Shown: piece by piece, positions 15,868 to 25,601 of the stretch | Layout: each line of letters starts with the position of its first letter | How positions within the stretch are numbered: the stretch's first letter is position 1 | Origin: Chitinophagaceae bacterium | GTDB lineage: Bacteria > Bacteroidota > Bacteroidia > Chitinophagales > Chitinophagaceae | Assembly: GCA_947381435.1 (NCBI GenBank) | Contig: CANCVE010000038.1 | Location: forward strand, 1 to 36,360 | Direction: 5' to 3' | DNA: 36,360 bases | Notes under the pieces: model-generated | What the model saw: only the letters and a program-made list of their open reading frames with translations | Databases searched by the model: none | Told to the model about the DNA's origin: nothing | Made by a program: the position numbers and the translations under genes

Positions 15868-15898
15868 GGGAAGCAGCTTATAAAAACAACTGCTTCCC
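15868..15898 (-). terminator. Hairpin terminator between pyrG and ribF
   Basis: GGGAAGCAG (15868-15876) pairs perfectly with CTGCTTCCC (15890-15898) around a 13-base loop. On the - strand it is followed by CCTTAAATTTG, so the T-run is weak. It overlaps the ribF promoter region. Confidence 0.55.
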
Positions 15899-15925
15899 AT
15901 AATTATATCCTCAATTACAAATACA

Positions 15926-17892
<1,967 letters not shown>

Positions 17893-18590
17893 TTATACTT
17901 TTAAGGCTAAAATGCAAAATATTCTTGGCAAAATAGGCTCACATAAATATTTCATGGACAATACAAATAGTTTAGCAAGCCTAAAGAGAAAGAATTTAGT
18001 ATCCGTTACACCTCTAAGATTAGCTCTGAATAGTTTTAATTTGGAATTAAAAGATTCGGCATTTGTGTTTGTGCTTCTGTTATTAAAGAAATTGAGGATG
18101 TTATCAATATTGCATTTTACCGTATTTGCCACTGTGCAAAATTCCTTAATTTGTTTTTCTATAACCTCATACACCATGCTGTAAATCTTACCTTGGCAGA
18201 CTCATTGCTTTTATCTTCATAAATGTTCCTGAATGCCAAAGTCTGTAAATAAGCAGCCTTTAATTCCGTGTATCTTTTAAAAAGAATAGACCTCTGTGTC
18301 TGGTTTTGAGTCCACTCATTTTCCTTCTTTACCAATAAATACCTGCACCTTGCAAGTAACTGTTTTGGGTATACCCATTTCCAAATCTTCCGCCACATGC
18401 TTTTGTTGCTGCTCTTTTGAAGTCTTCACGACCTCGTTTTCCTTATCGATTTCCTGCCATTTTAGGTTTACCCTGATATGTTGCAATGCCTCCATCGCTA
18501 ATCTGACAACATGAAACCTATCAGTAACTAGTTTGGCTTGGGGAAATACTTTTTTGATGGCAGGTTCCATGTTTTTGGCCATATACCCAC
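17893..18590 (-). pseudogene. ISL3/ISAon1-type transposase remnant
   Basis: Three - strand frames, joined by two frameshifts, read as the C-terminal half of an ISL3-family DDE transposase. They are MAKNMEPAIKKVFPQAKLV with VTDRFHVVRLAMEALQ (second catalytic Asp), then RARYLLVKK-like and NEWTQNQTQRS, then NAESFNSKLKLFRANLRG with VTDTKFFLFRL (catalytic Glu in NAES). The N-terminal zinc-ribbon part and the terminal inverted repeats are missing. From 18591 to the palindrome array, about 240 AT-rich bases hold nothing recognisable. Confidence 0.8.
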
Positions 18591-18832
18591 AAACTCTTTT
18601 TCACAGTCATATAAATTATCTAACTTGTTAAGGGGTTGAAGTTCATCATAACTTTCTTTTTATAACATTATTAATAGGATAAATATACAGATTGTACTTT
18701 AATTTTTTTCAATTAATCAAAATCCCTTTGATTAAACATTAATAACACTTAAAAACTATCATTAATTCAAAATTTGTTTCTCAATATTTATATTTTACGT
18801 TCAACTACTTGACTTTAAGGTTATTTTAAGGT

Positions 18833-19047
18833 CTTCCCATTGCCGTTTTTGCCCTATAAACGGCAACCAATACCCCTTCCCATTGCCGTTTTTGCCCCAT
18901 AAACGGCAACCAATACCTCTTCCCATTGCCGTTTTTGTCTCATAAACGGCAAACATTACCCCTTCAGATTGCTGTTTTTATCTCATAAAAGGCAAACAGT
19001 ATCCCTTCCCATTGCTGTTATTGCTCATGAAACGGCAACAATCAAGA
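18833..19047. repeat. Five tandem 43-bp units, each a palindrome
   Basis: The palindrome half GCCGTTT starts at 18842, 18885, 18928, 18971 and 19014, an exact 43-base period. Each unit is CTTCCCATT, GCCGTTTTTG, a short centre (CCCTAT, CCCCAT or TCTCAT), AAACGGCAA and CCAATACC. The last two units have diverged (GCTGTT, AAAAGGC), as in a decaying or end-degenerating array. Identical inter-palindrome sequence rules out CRISPR. The array ends 29 bases before the recognisable part of the hipA pseudogene. Confidence 0.9.
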
Positions 19048-19075
19048 GACATTCTTTTCCGAATAATAAATATTT

Positions 19076-19943
19076 TTTTTTGGTCAAGCCATTGCCCCCG
19101 AATTACCCTAAAGTGAAGTTAAAATTGAAGAACTGGCCGAATAGGTCATAAAAAGCCAAACTGCCGTTACAGGAGTTCAGCCCAAGTTGTCGTTGCATTT
19201 GGCTTTTGCCGAGAAGCCAAATCTACCCAATCGGTTTGCCATAGTAGGAATGTGGGGGGCTACATTTTAAAGCCACCTTCTCCTCATTATACGCATTTGC
19301 CAGAGGTAGAAGACCATACAATGCATTTGGCAAGCATTGCCAAAATAAAAGGAGTTCCCCATAGTTTAATTCGTTTGCAATCTGGCAACTTGGCATATAC
19401 CACAATACGAATAGACAGGGTAAAATGGAAAAACTACACATGGAAGATATGTGTCAGCTAACCGAGCGTATGAGTGAAGACAAATACCAAGGCTCTTACG
19501 AACATATAGCCAAAGCCATATAAAAATATTCAGCAACGCCCAGATTGGATGTAGTCAATTTCTTCGAGTTGGTTTTGTTTTCATTCGTTACAGGTAATGC
19601 AGATATTCACCTATAGAACTTTTCATTAATTCATGAACCTATAATAGGCTCAATTTTTTCACCAGCATACGATTTAGTGGCAACCGCATTAGAAAATCCC
19701 GCCGATGAAGAAGACATGGCATTGACATTGAACTGGAAAAAGAAAAAAATCAAGAAGTCCGACTTTATTGCAGCTTTCAATACAGTGAAGCTTGATGCCA
19801 AACAACAAGAAAACATCTTCAAGAAAATTGTAAATGCAAAAAGTAAATGGTTCGATTTTAATGATTCAAGCTATATAAGTGAAGACGACAAGGCTGCTAT
19901 TAAAATATTGATAAATAGGCAGATTGCTAAAGTTAAGAAGTGA
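19076..19943 (+). pseudogene. hipA: HipA-type serine/threonine kinase toxin, degraded
   Basis: Three frames give a nearly continuous short HipA/HipT-type kinase: FFGQAIAPELP (stop for Tyr), SEVKIEELAE (stop), VIKSQTAVTGVQPKLSLHLA, a slip in the G-run near 19255, YILKPPSPHYTHLPEVEDHT, VPHSLIRLQSGNLAY, a second shift, LHMEDMCQLTERMSEDKYQG, LDVVNFFELVLFSF, TGNADIHL (stop) NFSLI, FSPAYDLVATALENP and a long intact 3' end. The phosphate-binding and catalytic TGNADxHxKN motifs are recognisable, but the Lys is a stop. At least four stops and two frameshifts make it inactive. The usual hipB antitoxin gene is not found upstream, where the 43-bp array lies. Confidence 0.85.
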
Positions 19944-19976
19944 TGCAACAAGAGCTACATTGGCTAATATGAAAAA

Positions 19977-20011
19977 AGAGTTTCAGAAGATAAACTTTGA
20001 AACCCTTTTTT
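19977..20011 (+). terminator. Terminator after the hipA pseudogene
   Basis: AGAGTTTCA (19977-19985) pairs with TGAAACCCT (19998-20006), with one mismatch, followed by a run of six T. It probably served the intact kinase gene and now insulates the integrase gene. Confidence 0.65.
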
Positions 20012-20147
20012 ATATTTTGTGACCGCGTTAGGATTATGTACTATACACCCTAAAACCCCTTATTTCGCTACAATTCAATACAGATAAGGCTTTCAAAAAA
20101 TACCATAGTGCAGACAAATGTGCATAAAAGCATCAAAATAACCTAAA

Positions 20148-20171
20148 TGTTTACCCCATTGTTTACCCCAC
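20148..20171. repeat. Two tandem 12-bp repeats before the integrase gene
   Basis: TGTTTACCCCAT is followed directly by TGTTTACCCCAC. They lie about 45 bases before the integrase start and could be arm-type integrase sites or an operator. No further copies were noticed elsewhere in the window, and no core attachment sequence could be defined. Confidence 0.45.
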
Positions 20172-20215
20172 TTTGCACTTAAAAGCGTATATTTACACAT
20201 AATAAAAAGTGAGCA

Positions 20216-21424
20216 ATGACAAGTGTAGCGATAGTTTGCCGTAAAGATAAAGTCAATAAAAAGGGGGAAGTTCCCATTCATTACCGTTTAATCAAAGACA
20301 GAAAAGTTAGTTATTTAGCTTCTGGTACAATGATACCATTAGAGAATTGGGACTTTGAAAGGAACAAGTTAAAAGCCAAACACCCAAATAGTGTTAGGAT
20401 AAACAATGAATTGTTAACCAGGGTATTAGAGTTGCAAGGCGAGGTAATCAGCAGTGAATCCAACACTAAATCCCTTACCACCAAACAGCTAAGAAGCAAG
20501 CTATATGGTAATAAGCCATCAGACTTTTTTGTAATAGCTGAGGAGGTCTTAGAATCTTACGAAAGCAATGGTAAAGTTGGTACTCACGATAAATGCAAAT
20601 CAATCATTAATAAGTTCAGGACTTACAATAAAGACCAAAGCGTTTTCTTTCAGGACATTACGGTTGATTACCTTACAAAATATGAAAAGTACCTCCGTGT
20701 CAATTTGGGCAATAAAACCAATACTGTACACAAAGATTTAAAGTTCATTCGCCGCATTTTCAATGAGGCCATTAAAAGGGATCTAATAGAAATGCACATT
20801 AGCCCTTTTTATAAATTCAAGATTAAGTTAGAAAAAACATCAAGAACCTTCCTCACTGATGATGAATTGACTTTAATAGAAAATCTAGAAATGAAGGCAG
20901 GTTCATTAATAAAATGCCATAGAGAAATGTTCGTGTTTGCTTGTTATGCAGGTGGGCTTCGTGTATCAGATGTTTTAAAGCTAAAGTGGAGGCATTTAGA
21001 CGGTGATTATCTTCTTATTGACATCAAAAAGACTAGGGAGCAATTGCGTTTAAAATTACCAGATGTTGCAGCTAAAATAATTAAAAGCTTCCAAACAGAA
21101 GAAGACTTGCCAAATAACTATATCTTTCCAGTGTTAGAAAACGGTTTGGACGAAAAAGATGCAAGGCTTTTTGATAATGCTATTACTTGTGCAACTTCTT
21201 TAATCAACAAGAATCTAAAATTTATAACTAAAAGGGCAAAGGTCGAAAAAACAATAAGCTTTCACATTAGCCGTCACACATGGGCTACTAAAGCTTTGAG
21301 GTTAAAAGTTCCTATTGAAATAGTATCAAAAATATTAGGTCATGCCAATTTAAGAGAAACAATGATTTATGCAAAAATTGTAGATACCCAAATGGATAAT
21401 GCAATGGACTTATTCAACCGTTAA
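20216..21424 (+). CDS. Tyrosine recombinase / integrase of the element
   Basis: Site-specific recombinase that would integrate and excise the element. It has the Bacteroidota architecture: an arm-type DNA-binding domain (about 1-90, VAIVCRKDKVNKKGEVPIHY), a SAM-like core-binding domain (about 100-205) and a catalytic domain. Catalytic residues are R249 (GGLRVSDVL), H350 and R353 (HISRHTWA), H376 (LGHANL) and nucleophile Y385 (MIYAKI), all intact. The 402-residue length is normal. It lies next to decayed genes, and the downstream genes run in the same direction. No tRNA or other obvious target is adjacent. Confidence 0.93.
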   Translation: MTSVAIVCRKDKVNKKGEVPIHYRLIKDRKVSYLASGTMIPLENWDFERNKLKAKHPNSVRINNELLTRVLELQGEVISSESNTKSLTTKQLRSKLYGNKPSDFFVIAEEVLESYESNGKVGTHDKCKSIINKFRTYNKDQSVFFQDITVDYLTKYEKYLRVNLGNKTNTVHKDLKFIRRIFNEAIKRDLIEMHISPFYKFKIKLEKTSRTFLTDDELTLIENLEMKAGSLIKCHREMFVFACYAGGLRVSDVLKLKWRHLDGDYLLIDIKKTREQLRLKLPDVAAKIIKSFQTEEDLPNNYIFPVLENGLDEKDARLFDNAITCATSLINKNLKFITKRAKVEKTISFHISRHTWATKALRLKVPIEIVSKILGHANLRETMIYAKIVDTQMDNAMDLFNR

Positions 21425-21438
21425 TACCATAAAAAACA

Positions 21439-22218
21439 ATGTCTAGAGAAATGTATTGGATAGAGCAAGTCGAATGGTTAGTAATGGCGGCTGCGAACGA
21501 TGATTTAAAATATTTTGGCAACAATGTAGATGGTTCTAATACTAATTTTGATTTCAATATCCCAACTACCCATACAGAATTATACCTTCAAACAACCTTG
21601 TTTTCAAACGCCGAAAATAAATTCTTTGATGCAATAAAAGATAAACCTCACATTGAAGTTTACAGATATATTCAAAAGTCATTTGAACAAGCTACTACTC
21701 GTTTTCCCGAATTAATAAAGGCAGAACTACTAGAGAACTTTTGGGTAGAATTTTGGATTCCGAATGAACCTGAAAGTGAAGTTGATATATTTCACCAAGA
21801 ATATTACGAATTACAATTCCGTGCTTACCAAGCATCTTTTCATGTCTTTGCTGCTTTCATTACCAAAATCAAAGAAGATTTTAGAAATGGGTTGCTTACA
21901 CCTCCCCAACCTCAACCACTGTCGCAACAACTACAACCGCAATCCATCCCCCACAAAAAGCTAAAAGTAAATATCACCGTCCCGCAGCTTACTTTTTTAT
22001 TCAAGATGCTCAACGACTTAAACCCTGCAATTTTCGACATTGCAGCAAAAACAGAACTAAGCAATTTCATTGCAGACAATTTCATTACAAAAGCAACTGA
22101 AAAAGAGGGCATCAAAGAAGGTAGTGTTTACAATCTTTTAACCGATACCGATAAAAAGACCGCCAATTTCTGGTCAGAAAAACTTGTCAAAATGCTACAA
22201 GAAGCCCGTCAAGTTTAA
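21439..22218 (+). CDS. Element accessory protein, unknown (possibly RteC-related C-terminus)
   Basis: A 259-residue soluble protein starting 14 bases after the integrase stop, so almost certainly cotranscribed. The N-terminal two thirds is helical. A Pro/Gln-rich linker (about 155-172, PPQPQPLSQQLQPQ) separates a C-terminal domain beginning LKVNITVPQLTFLF that contains a conserved-looking FWSEKLVKML end. That C-terminal pattern resembles the end of RteC-type proteins and other proteins found beside Bacteroidota integrases, but the match is from memory and weak. A regulatory role in mobilisation is a guess. Confidence 0.6.
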   Translation: MSREMYWIEQVEWLVMAAANDDLKYFGNNVDGSNTNFDFNIPTTHTELYLQTTLFSNAENKFFDAIKDKPHIEVYRYIQKSFEQATTRFPELIKAELLENFWVEFWIPNEPESEVDIFHQEYYELQFRAYQASFHVFAAFITKIKEDFRNGLLTPPQPQPLSQQLQPQSIPHKKLKVNITVPQLTFLFKMLNDLNPAIFDIAAKTELSNFIADNFITKATEKEGIKEGSVYNLLTDTDKKTANFWSEKLVKMLQEARQV

Positions 22219-22227
22219 TTAATTAAA

Positions 22228-22282
22228 ATTGCTACAATCCTTTGTAGCAATATGTTTCAGCAGGGGTGGTAACACCCCCTGC
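22228..22282. other. Two consecutive hairpins before the excisionase-like gene
   Basis: ATTGCTACAA pairs with TTTGTAGCAAT (22228-22251). GCAGGGGTG then pairs with CACCCCCTGC (22260-22282). They sit between the accessory gene and the HTH gene. The first may end the integrase transcript, though it lacks a T-run. The second has a strong GC stem and could be a recognition site, for example an origin of transfer or an excisionase site; this is speculative. Confidence 0.5.
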
Positions 22283-22354
22283 CACTGAATACGCTGCACT
22301 TTCCTACTCACTTTTACAGCAGAAACATTTCAAATACACTGTAAAATTTTAAAA

Positions 22355-22633
22355 ATGGAAGTAGTCACAATTCAGTCAGAAGCTTATTTAGCCATTATCG
22401 GCAAAATTGAAGCAATCAACACACGTCTTAACAGTAAAGAGAAAGAGCCTAAAGAACAATGGCTCGACAATCTCGAAGTAATGAAGTTGCTTAAAATCTC
22501 CAAGCGCACCGCCCAGCACTACCGAGACAATGGCGTTATTTCCTTCTCGCAGGTAGGCAACAAAATCTACTACCGTCTTTCCGATGTCGAAGCATTGCTA
22601 AACAAGCATTACATCAAAGCCTTTAAAAAGTAA
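22355..22633 (+). CDS. Excisionase-like helix-turn-helix protein
   Basis: A 92-residue protein with a short N-terminal coiled region (IEAINTRLNSKEKE) and a MerR-like/HTH_17 DNA-binding domain: WLDNLEVMKLLKISKRTAQH, then YRDNGVISFSQVGNKIYYRL and a final helix. This is the standard small regulator/excisionase that sits between the integrase and the VirE-type gene in Bacteroidota elements. It may direct excision or regulate the adjacent replication gene. Confidence 0.85.
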   Translation: MEVVTIQSEAYLAIIGKIEAINTRLNSKEKEPKEQWLDNLEVMKLLKISKRTAQHYRDNGVISFSQVGNKIYYRLSDVEALLNKHYIKAFKK

Positions 22634-22676
22634 TCTGTGTTTCTACACAGAATTGTTCTCATTACAAATTAGCAAC

Positions 22677-24926
22677 ATGAAAGCTTCAATTTTTCAAAAC
22701 TTCGTTCAATGGAAGGAGGATAAGTCATTAATCATCATTACAAAGTACATTATAGATGGCAAGTACAAAGAACAAGTCGAAGCAATAAGGGCAGCCATTG
22801 CAGAAGGTAAAAAAGAGTTAGCAGACGATTTAAAAAAAAAGCTGCCAGCCTTCACACCTTCCGGCACATTTCACAATGGCCGCAAAGCCAATTTATTAAC
22901 CGAGTACAGTAATCATGTCATTTTAGATATTGACAATATTACTGAAACCCAAATAGTGGATGCCATCCAAAAAGCGGCTTTACAGCCTCATACCTTCGCC
23001 GCCTTTGTTAGCCCTAGCGGAAATGGTGTAAAGATTATTGTAGCAGTCAGTGGCAGCGCAGACACCCACAAAGCCGCTTTCACACAAGTGGCAACCTACT
23101 ATCAACAAGCTTTGCAAGTCACTATCGACCCATCTGGCAAAGATGTCTCTCGTCTCTGCTTCATGTCTTACGACCCTAATTGCTTTCGCAACATCAACGC
23201 TACGCCTTTTCAGGTTCGAGTTATCGACCAAGTGGTAAAAGTAAAAAGCGAATCTTCCGTTACAGAAGCTCCAGTGCAGAAAATAAGCGAAGAGGATTCC
23301 GTAACAATCTTTGGCAAGTGTATAGACCTCACCGAAACCAAAGGCGATTACAAAGAAGGCAACCGAAACGCTTTTATTCATTCATTGGCTTGCAATTGCA
23401 ATCGGGCTGGGATTCTTCAAGCCACTACCGAAAGCTTAACTAAGGAAAATTACAATTTAGATGCAACAGAAATTGAACAAGCCATTGAAAGTGCCTATAA
23501 AAACAATGTAAACGATTTTGCAAAGGTTGCAAAGGTTGCAAACATTGCAACATTTCCCACAGAAACACCAAAATCAAAAGATGAGTTATTGATGGCAATG
23601 CCTTTCTTGCCCGAAAGCATTTACACCATGTTGCCCAGTATTCTCACCGAAGGTTGTGGCGTATTAAAAGACCGCCGAGAAAAAGATATATTCATCACAG
23701 GGGCATTATCCATTCTTAGCGGTTGTATGCGCAATGTCATTGGGCTTTATCGCGGCAAGGAGCATTACAGCAATCTATTTGTTTTCATCATTGCGCCTCC
23801 CGCAAGTGGCAAGGGGGCTATCACCTTCTCAAAAGAGTTAGGCAATAAATACCACGATAAACTAGTGGAAGCTAGCAAAATTGTAAAGAAAAAATACGAA
23901 GCCGAGTTAGCAGCCTATAAAGCCGCTTTGTATGGCACTAAAAGTAGAGGAAAACTGAAAGAAGAGGCAGCCCCTGAACCTCCAGACGAACCACCTTTCA
24001 AAATCCTATTCATTCCTGCCAATAATAGTAGTTCAAGAATTATTCAGCACTTGAATGAAGGAGACGAACAAGGTATTTTTTGCGAAACAGAGGCAGATAC
24101 TATGGGTAATGTCCTCAAACAAGATTGGGGAAGTTATTCCGATTTGCTGCGCAAAGCTTTCCACCACGAGCCAGTTTCTTTTAGTCGTAAAACAAACAAA
24201 GAATGGATCGAATTAAAAATGCCTCGTTTGTCAGTTTGTTTGGCAGGAACACCAGGACAAGTAGAGGGTTTAATCAAGTCGGCAGAAGATGGATTGTTTA
24301 GCCGTTTTATGTTCTATGTTTTCAAGGCGGATTGTGTTTGGATAAATGCAGGTCCCACTATGGATGGTGTCAACCTTACCAAACACTTCGAAGCACTTTC
24401 AGTCAAGGTATTAAATTTCGTAGAGTTCCTTGCCAATCAACCACAGATAAACTTTCACCTCACAGATGCCCAGTGGGCAATTCTAAACACCTTCGGCAAA
24501 GAAAGTTTGACCACCCTTTCCACCTTTATAAGCGAAGATTTGGCAAGCACATCAAAACGCCTTGGGCTTGTCCTATTTCGTATCTGTATGGTAATAACTG
24601 CATTGCGTTATTTCGATAATGCAGAAGATGGTTGCGAATACACTTGTACCGATGAAGATTTCGATTTAGCACTACAGATGGTAAAAGTCTATGAACAACA
24701 TTCTGTTTTTATGTTCAACGAATTGCCCAAGGCAGCAACAGTAACCGACAAGGCAATGAAAGCCTTTTTTGATGCCTTACCTCAAAAGTTCCGCCGTAAA
24801 GAAGCAATTCTGATAGCCGATGCAAAGTTCAAAATTAAAAGCCGCTCTGCAGATACCTACCTCTCCAAATTAGTCGCCAACAAGTGGCTTTCACAAGCTC
24901 GTATTGGCAATTTCGAAAAGAAATGA
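22677..24926 (+). CDS. VirE N-domain / DUF3987 replication protein (primase-helicase-like)
   Basis: A roughly 750-residue protein with the usual two-part build of mobile-element replication proteins in this phylum. The N-terminal BT4734/VirE_N domain (about 50-190) shows VILDIDNI, FVSPSGNGVKIIVAV and the DPSGKDVSRLCFMSYDPN block, an archaeo-eukaryotic primase-like signature. The C-terminal DUF3987 domain carries the P-loop APPASGKG (K379) and CETEADTMG, with CLAGTPGQVEGL and DGLFSRFMFY. The ATG start MKASIFQNF is chosen over a TTG eight codons earlier, because it matches the conserved beginning of the family. A linker (KVAKVANIATF) is encoded by repeated TTGCAAAGG words. Confidence 0.85.
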   Translation: MKASIFQNFVQWKEDKSLIIITKYIIDGKYKEQVEAIRAAIAEGKKELADDLKKKLPAFTPSGTFHNGRKANLLTEYSNHVILDIDNITETQIVDAIQKAALQPHTFAAFVSPSGNGVKIIVAVSGSADTHKAAFTQVATYYQQALQVTIDPSGKDVSRLCFMSYDPNCFRNINATPFQVRVIDQVVKVKSESSVTEAPVQKISEEDSVTIFGKCIDLTETKGDYKEGNRNAFIHSLACNCNRAGILQATTESLTKENYNLDATEIEQAIESAYKNNVNDFAKVAKVANIATFPTETPKSKDELLMAMPFLPESIYTMLPSILTEGCGVLKDRREKDIFITGALSILSGCMRNVIGLYRGKEHYSNLFVFIIAPPASGKGAITFSKELGNKYHDKLVEASKIVKKKYEAELAAYKAALYGTKSRGKLKEEAAPEPPDEPPFKILFIPANNSSSRIIQHLNEGDEQGIFCETEADTMGNVLKQDWGSYSDLLRKAFHHEPVSFSRKTNKEWIELKMPRLSVCLAGTPGQVEGLIKSAEDGLFSRFMFYVFKADCVWINAGPTMDGVNLTKHFEALSVKVLNFVEFLANQPQINFHLTDAQWAILNTFGKESLTTLSTFISEDLASTSKRLGLVLFRICMVITALRYFDNAEDGCEYTCTDEDFDLALQMVKVYEQHSVFMFNELPKAATVTDKAMKAFFDALPQKFRRKEAILIADAKFKIKSRSADTYLSKLVANKWLSQARIGNFEKK

Positions 24927-25046
24927 CTTGTTAACATTATGTTTTTCTTTAATGAGGTTGTTATTATTTACTAACAATCTTCTATTTGCCTCGTACTGTC
25001 AAGATAAAATTGCATATAAATACACTAATTTCACAAAAAATAGAAA

Positions 25047-25589
25047 ATGAGTATTGCTATTGCTTCCAAACTAAAGGCATTTGAATACCTTTTAATACAA
25101 CTAATAAAATGGTATGAGGATGTTTCGCCTGGCAAATCCGTTGTAACAGATTTTAATAAATTGAAGGTAATAAAGTTACATTTTTTTGCATCTGCTGTTA
25201 ATGCAGACTCTAATTCTGACGGTCTTCTGAATATTTTTAGTGAATTTTATGCACTTCCTTTTGGTCATGTAGAAAGTGATATTTATGATAGTCTTTCTAA
25301 TCTTCAGGTTTTTAAGCTAACAAAAAATGATATGTCTATTAACCAATATCCTTCAAATTATTTTGATGACATTGAAATGGATAAGGCTACAATTGAATTA
25401 GCCGTAGATACTCTAAAATCAATAAACCCAAATCTTGTTAAATATGAAGCTATGGATTTAGTAGAGTTAAGTCATCGTTGGTACTCATGGAAAACTACTT
25501 TTGAAACAGCACGTAGCTTAGGTCGTTTTTCTTTACGGATTCCTAATGAACTTATAAAAAAAGAAAGCAAATTCTACGTTTTAAATTGA
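25047..25589 (+). CDS. Panacea/SocA-like (DUF4065) antitoxin candidate
   Basis: A 180-residue soluble protein. The segment NKLKVIKLHFFASAV followed by FSEFYALPFGHVESDIYDSL follows the core pattern of the Panacea/SocA domain (hydrophobic KLxxLxFF helix, then A-x-P-x-G-P/H-V-x-x-x-V/I-Y). The C-terminal LVELSHRWYSWKTTFETA also resembles the family's helix with a conserved His and Trp. Panacea domains are known to neutralise many unrelated toxins encoded next to them. The stop is 12 bases before a large membrane-protein gene, the expected toxin position. The family call is from pattern memory and needs a profile search. Confidence 0.55.
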   Translation: MSIAIASKLKAFEYLLIQLIKWYEDVSPGKSVVTDFNKLKVIKLHFFASAVNADSNSDGLLNIFSEFYALPFGHVESDIYDSLSNLQVFKLTKNDMSINQYPSNYFDDIEMDKATIELAVDTLKSINPNLVKYEAMDLVELSHRWYSWKTTFETARSLGRFSLRIPNELIKKESKFYVLN

Positions 25590-25601
25590 TTTATTTAAAA
25601 G

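Noticed and set aside
17893-18177. Separate conserved small gene on the - strand
   Set aside because: Its NAESFNSKLKLFRANLRG motif is the last part of a frameshifted ISL3-type transposase, so it belongs to the remnant.
18833-19047. CRISPR array
   Set aside because: The sequence between palindromes is the same in each unit (43-bp tandem duplication), with no unique spacers and no cas genes.
20012-20215. tRNA-based attachment site next to the integrase
   Set aside because: No cloverleaf, tRNA 3' end or matching duplicate at the other side could be found in the window.
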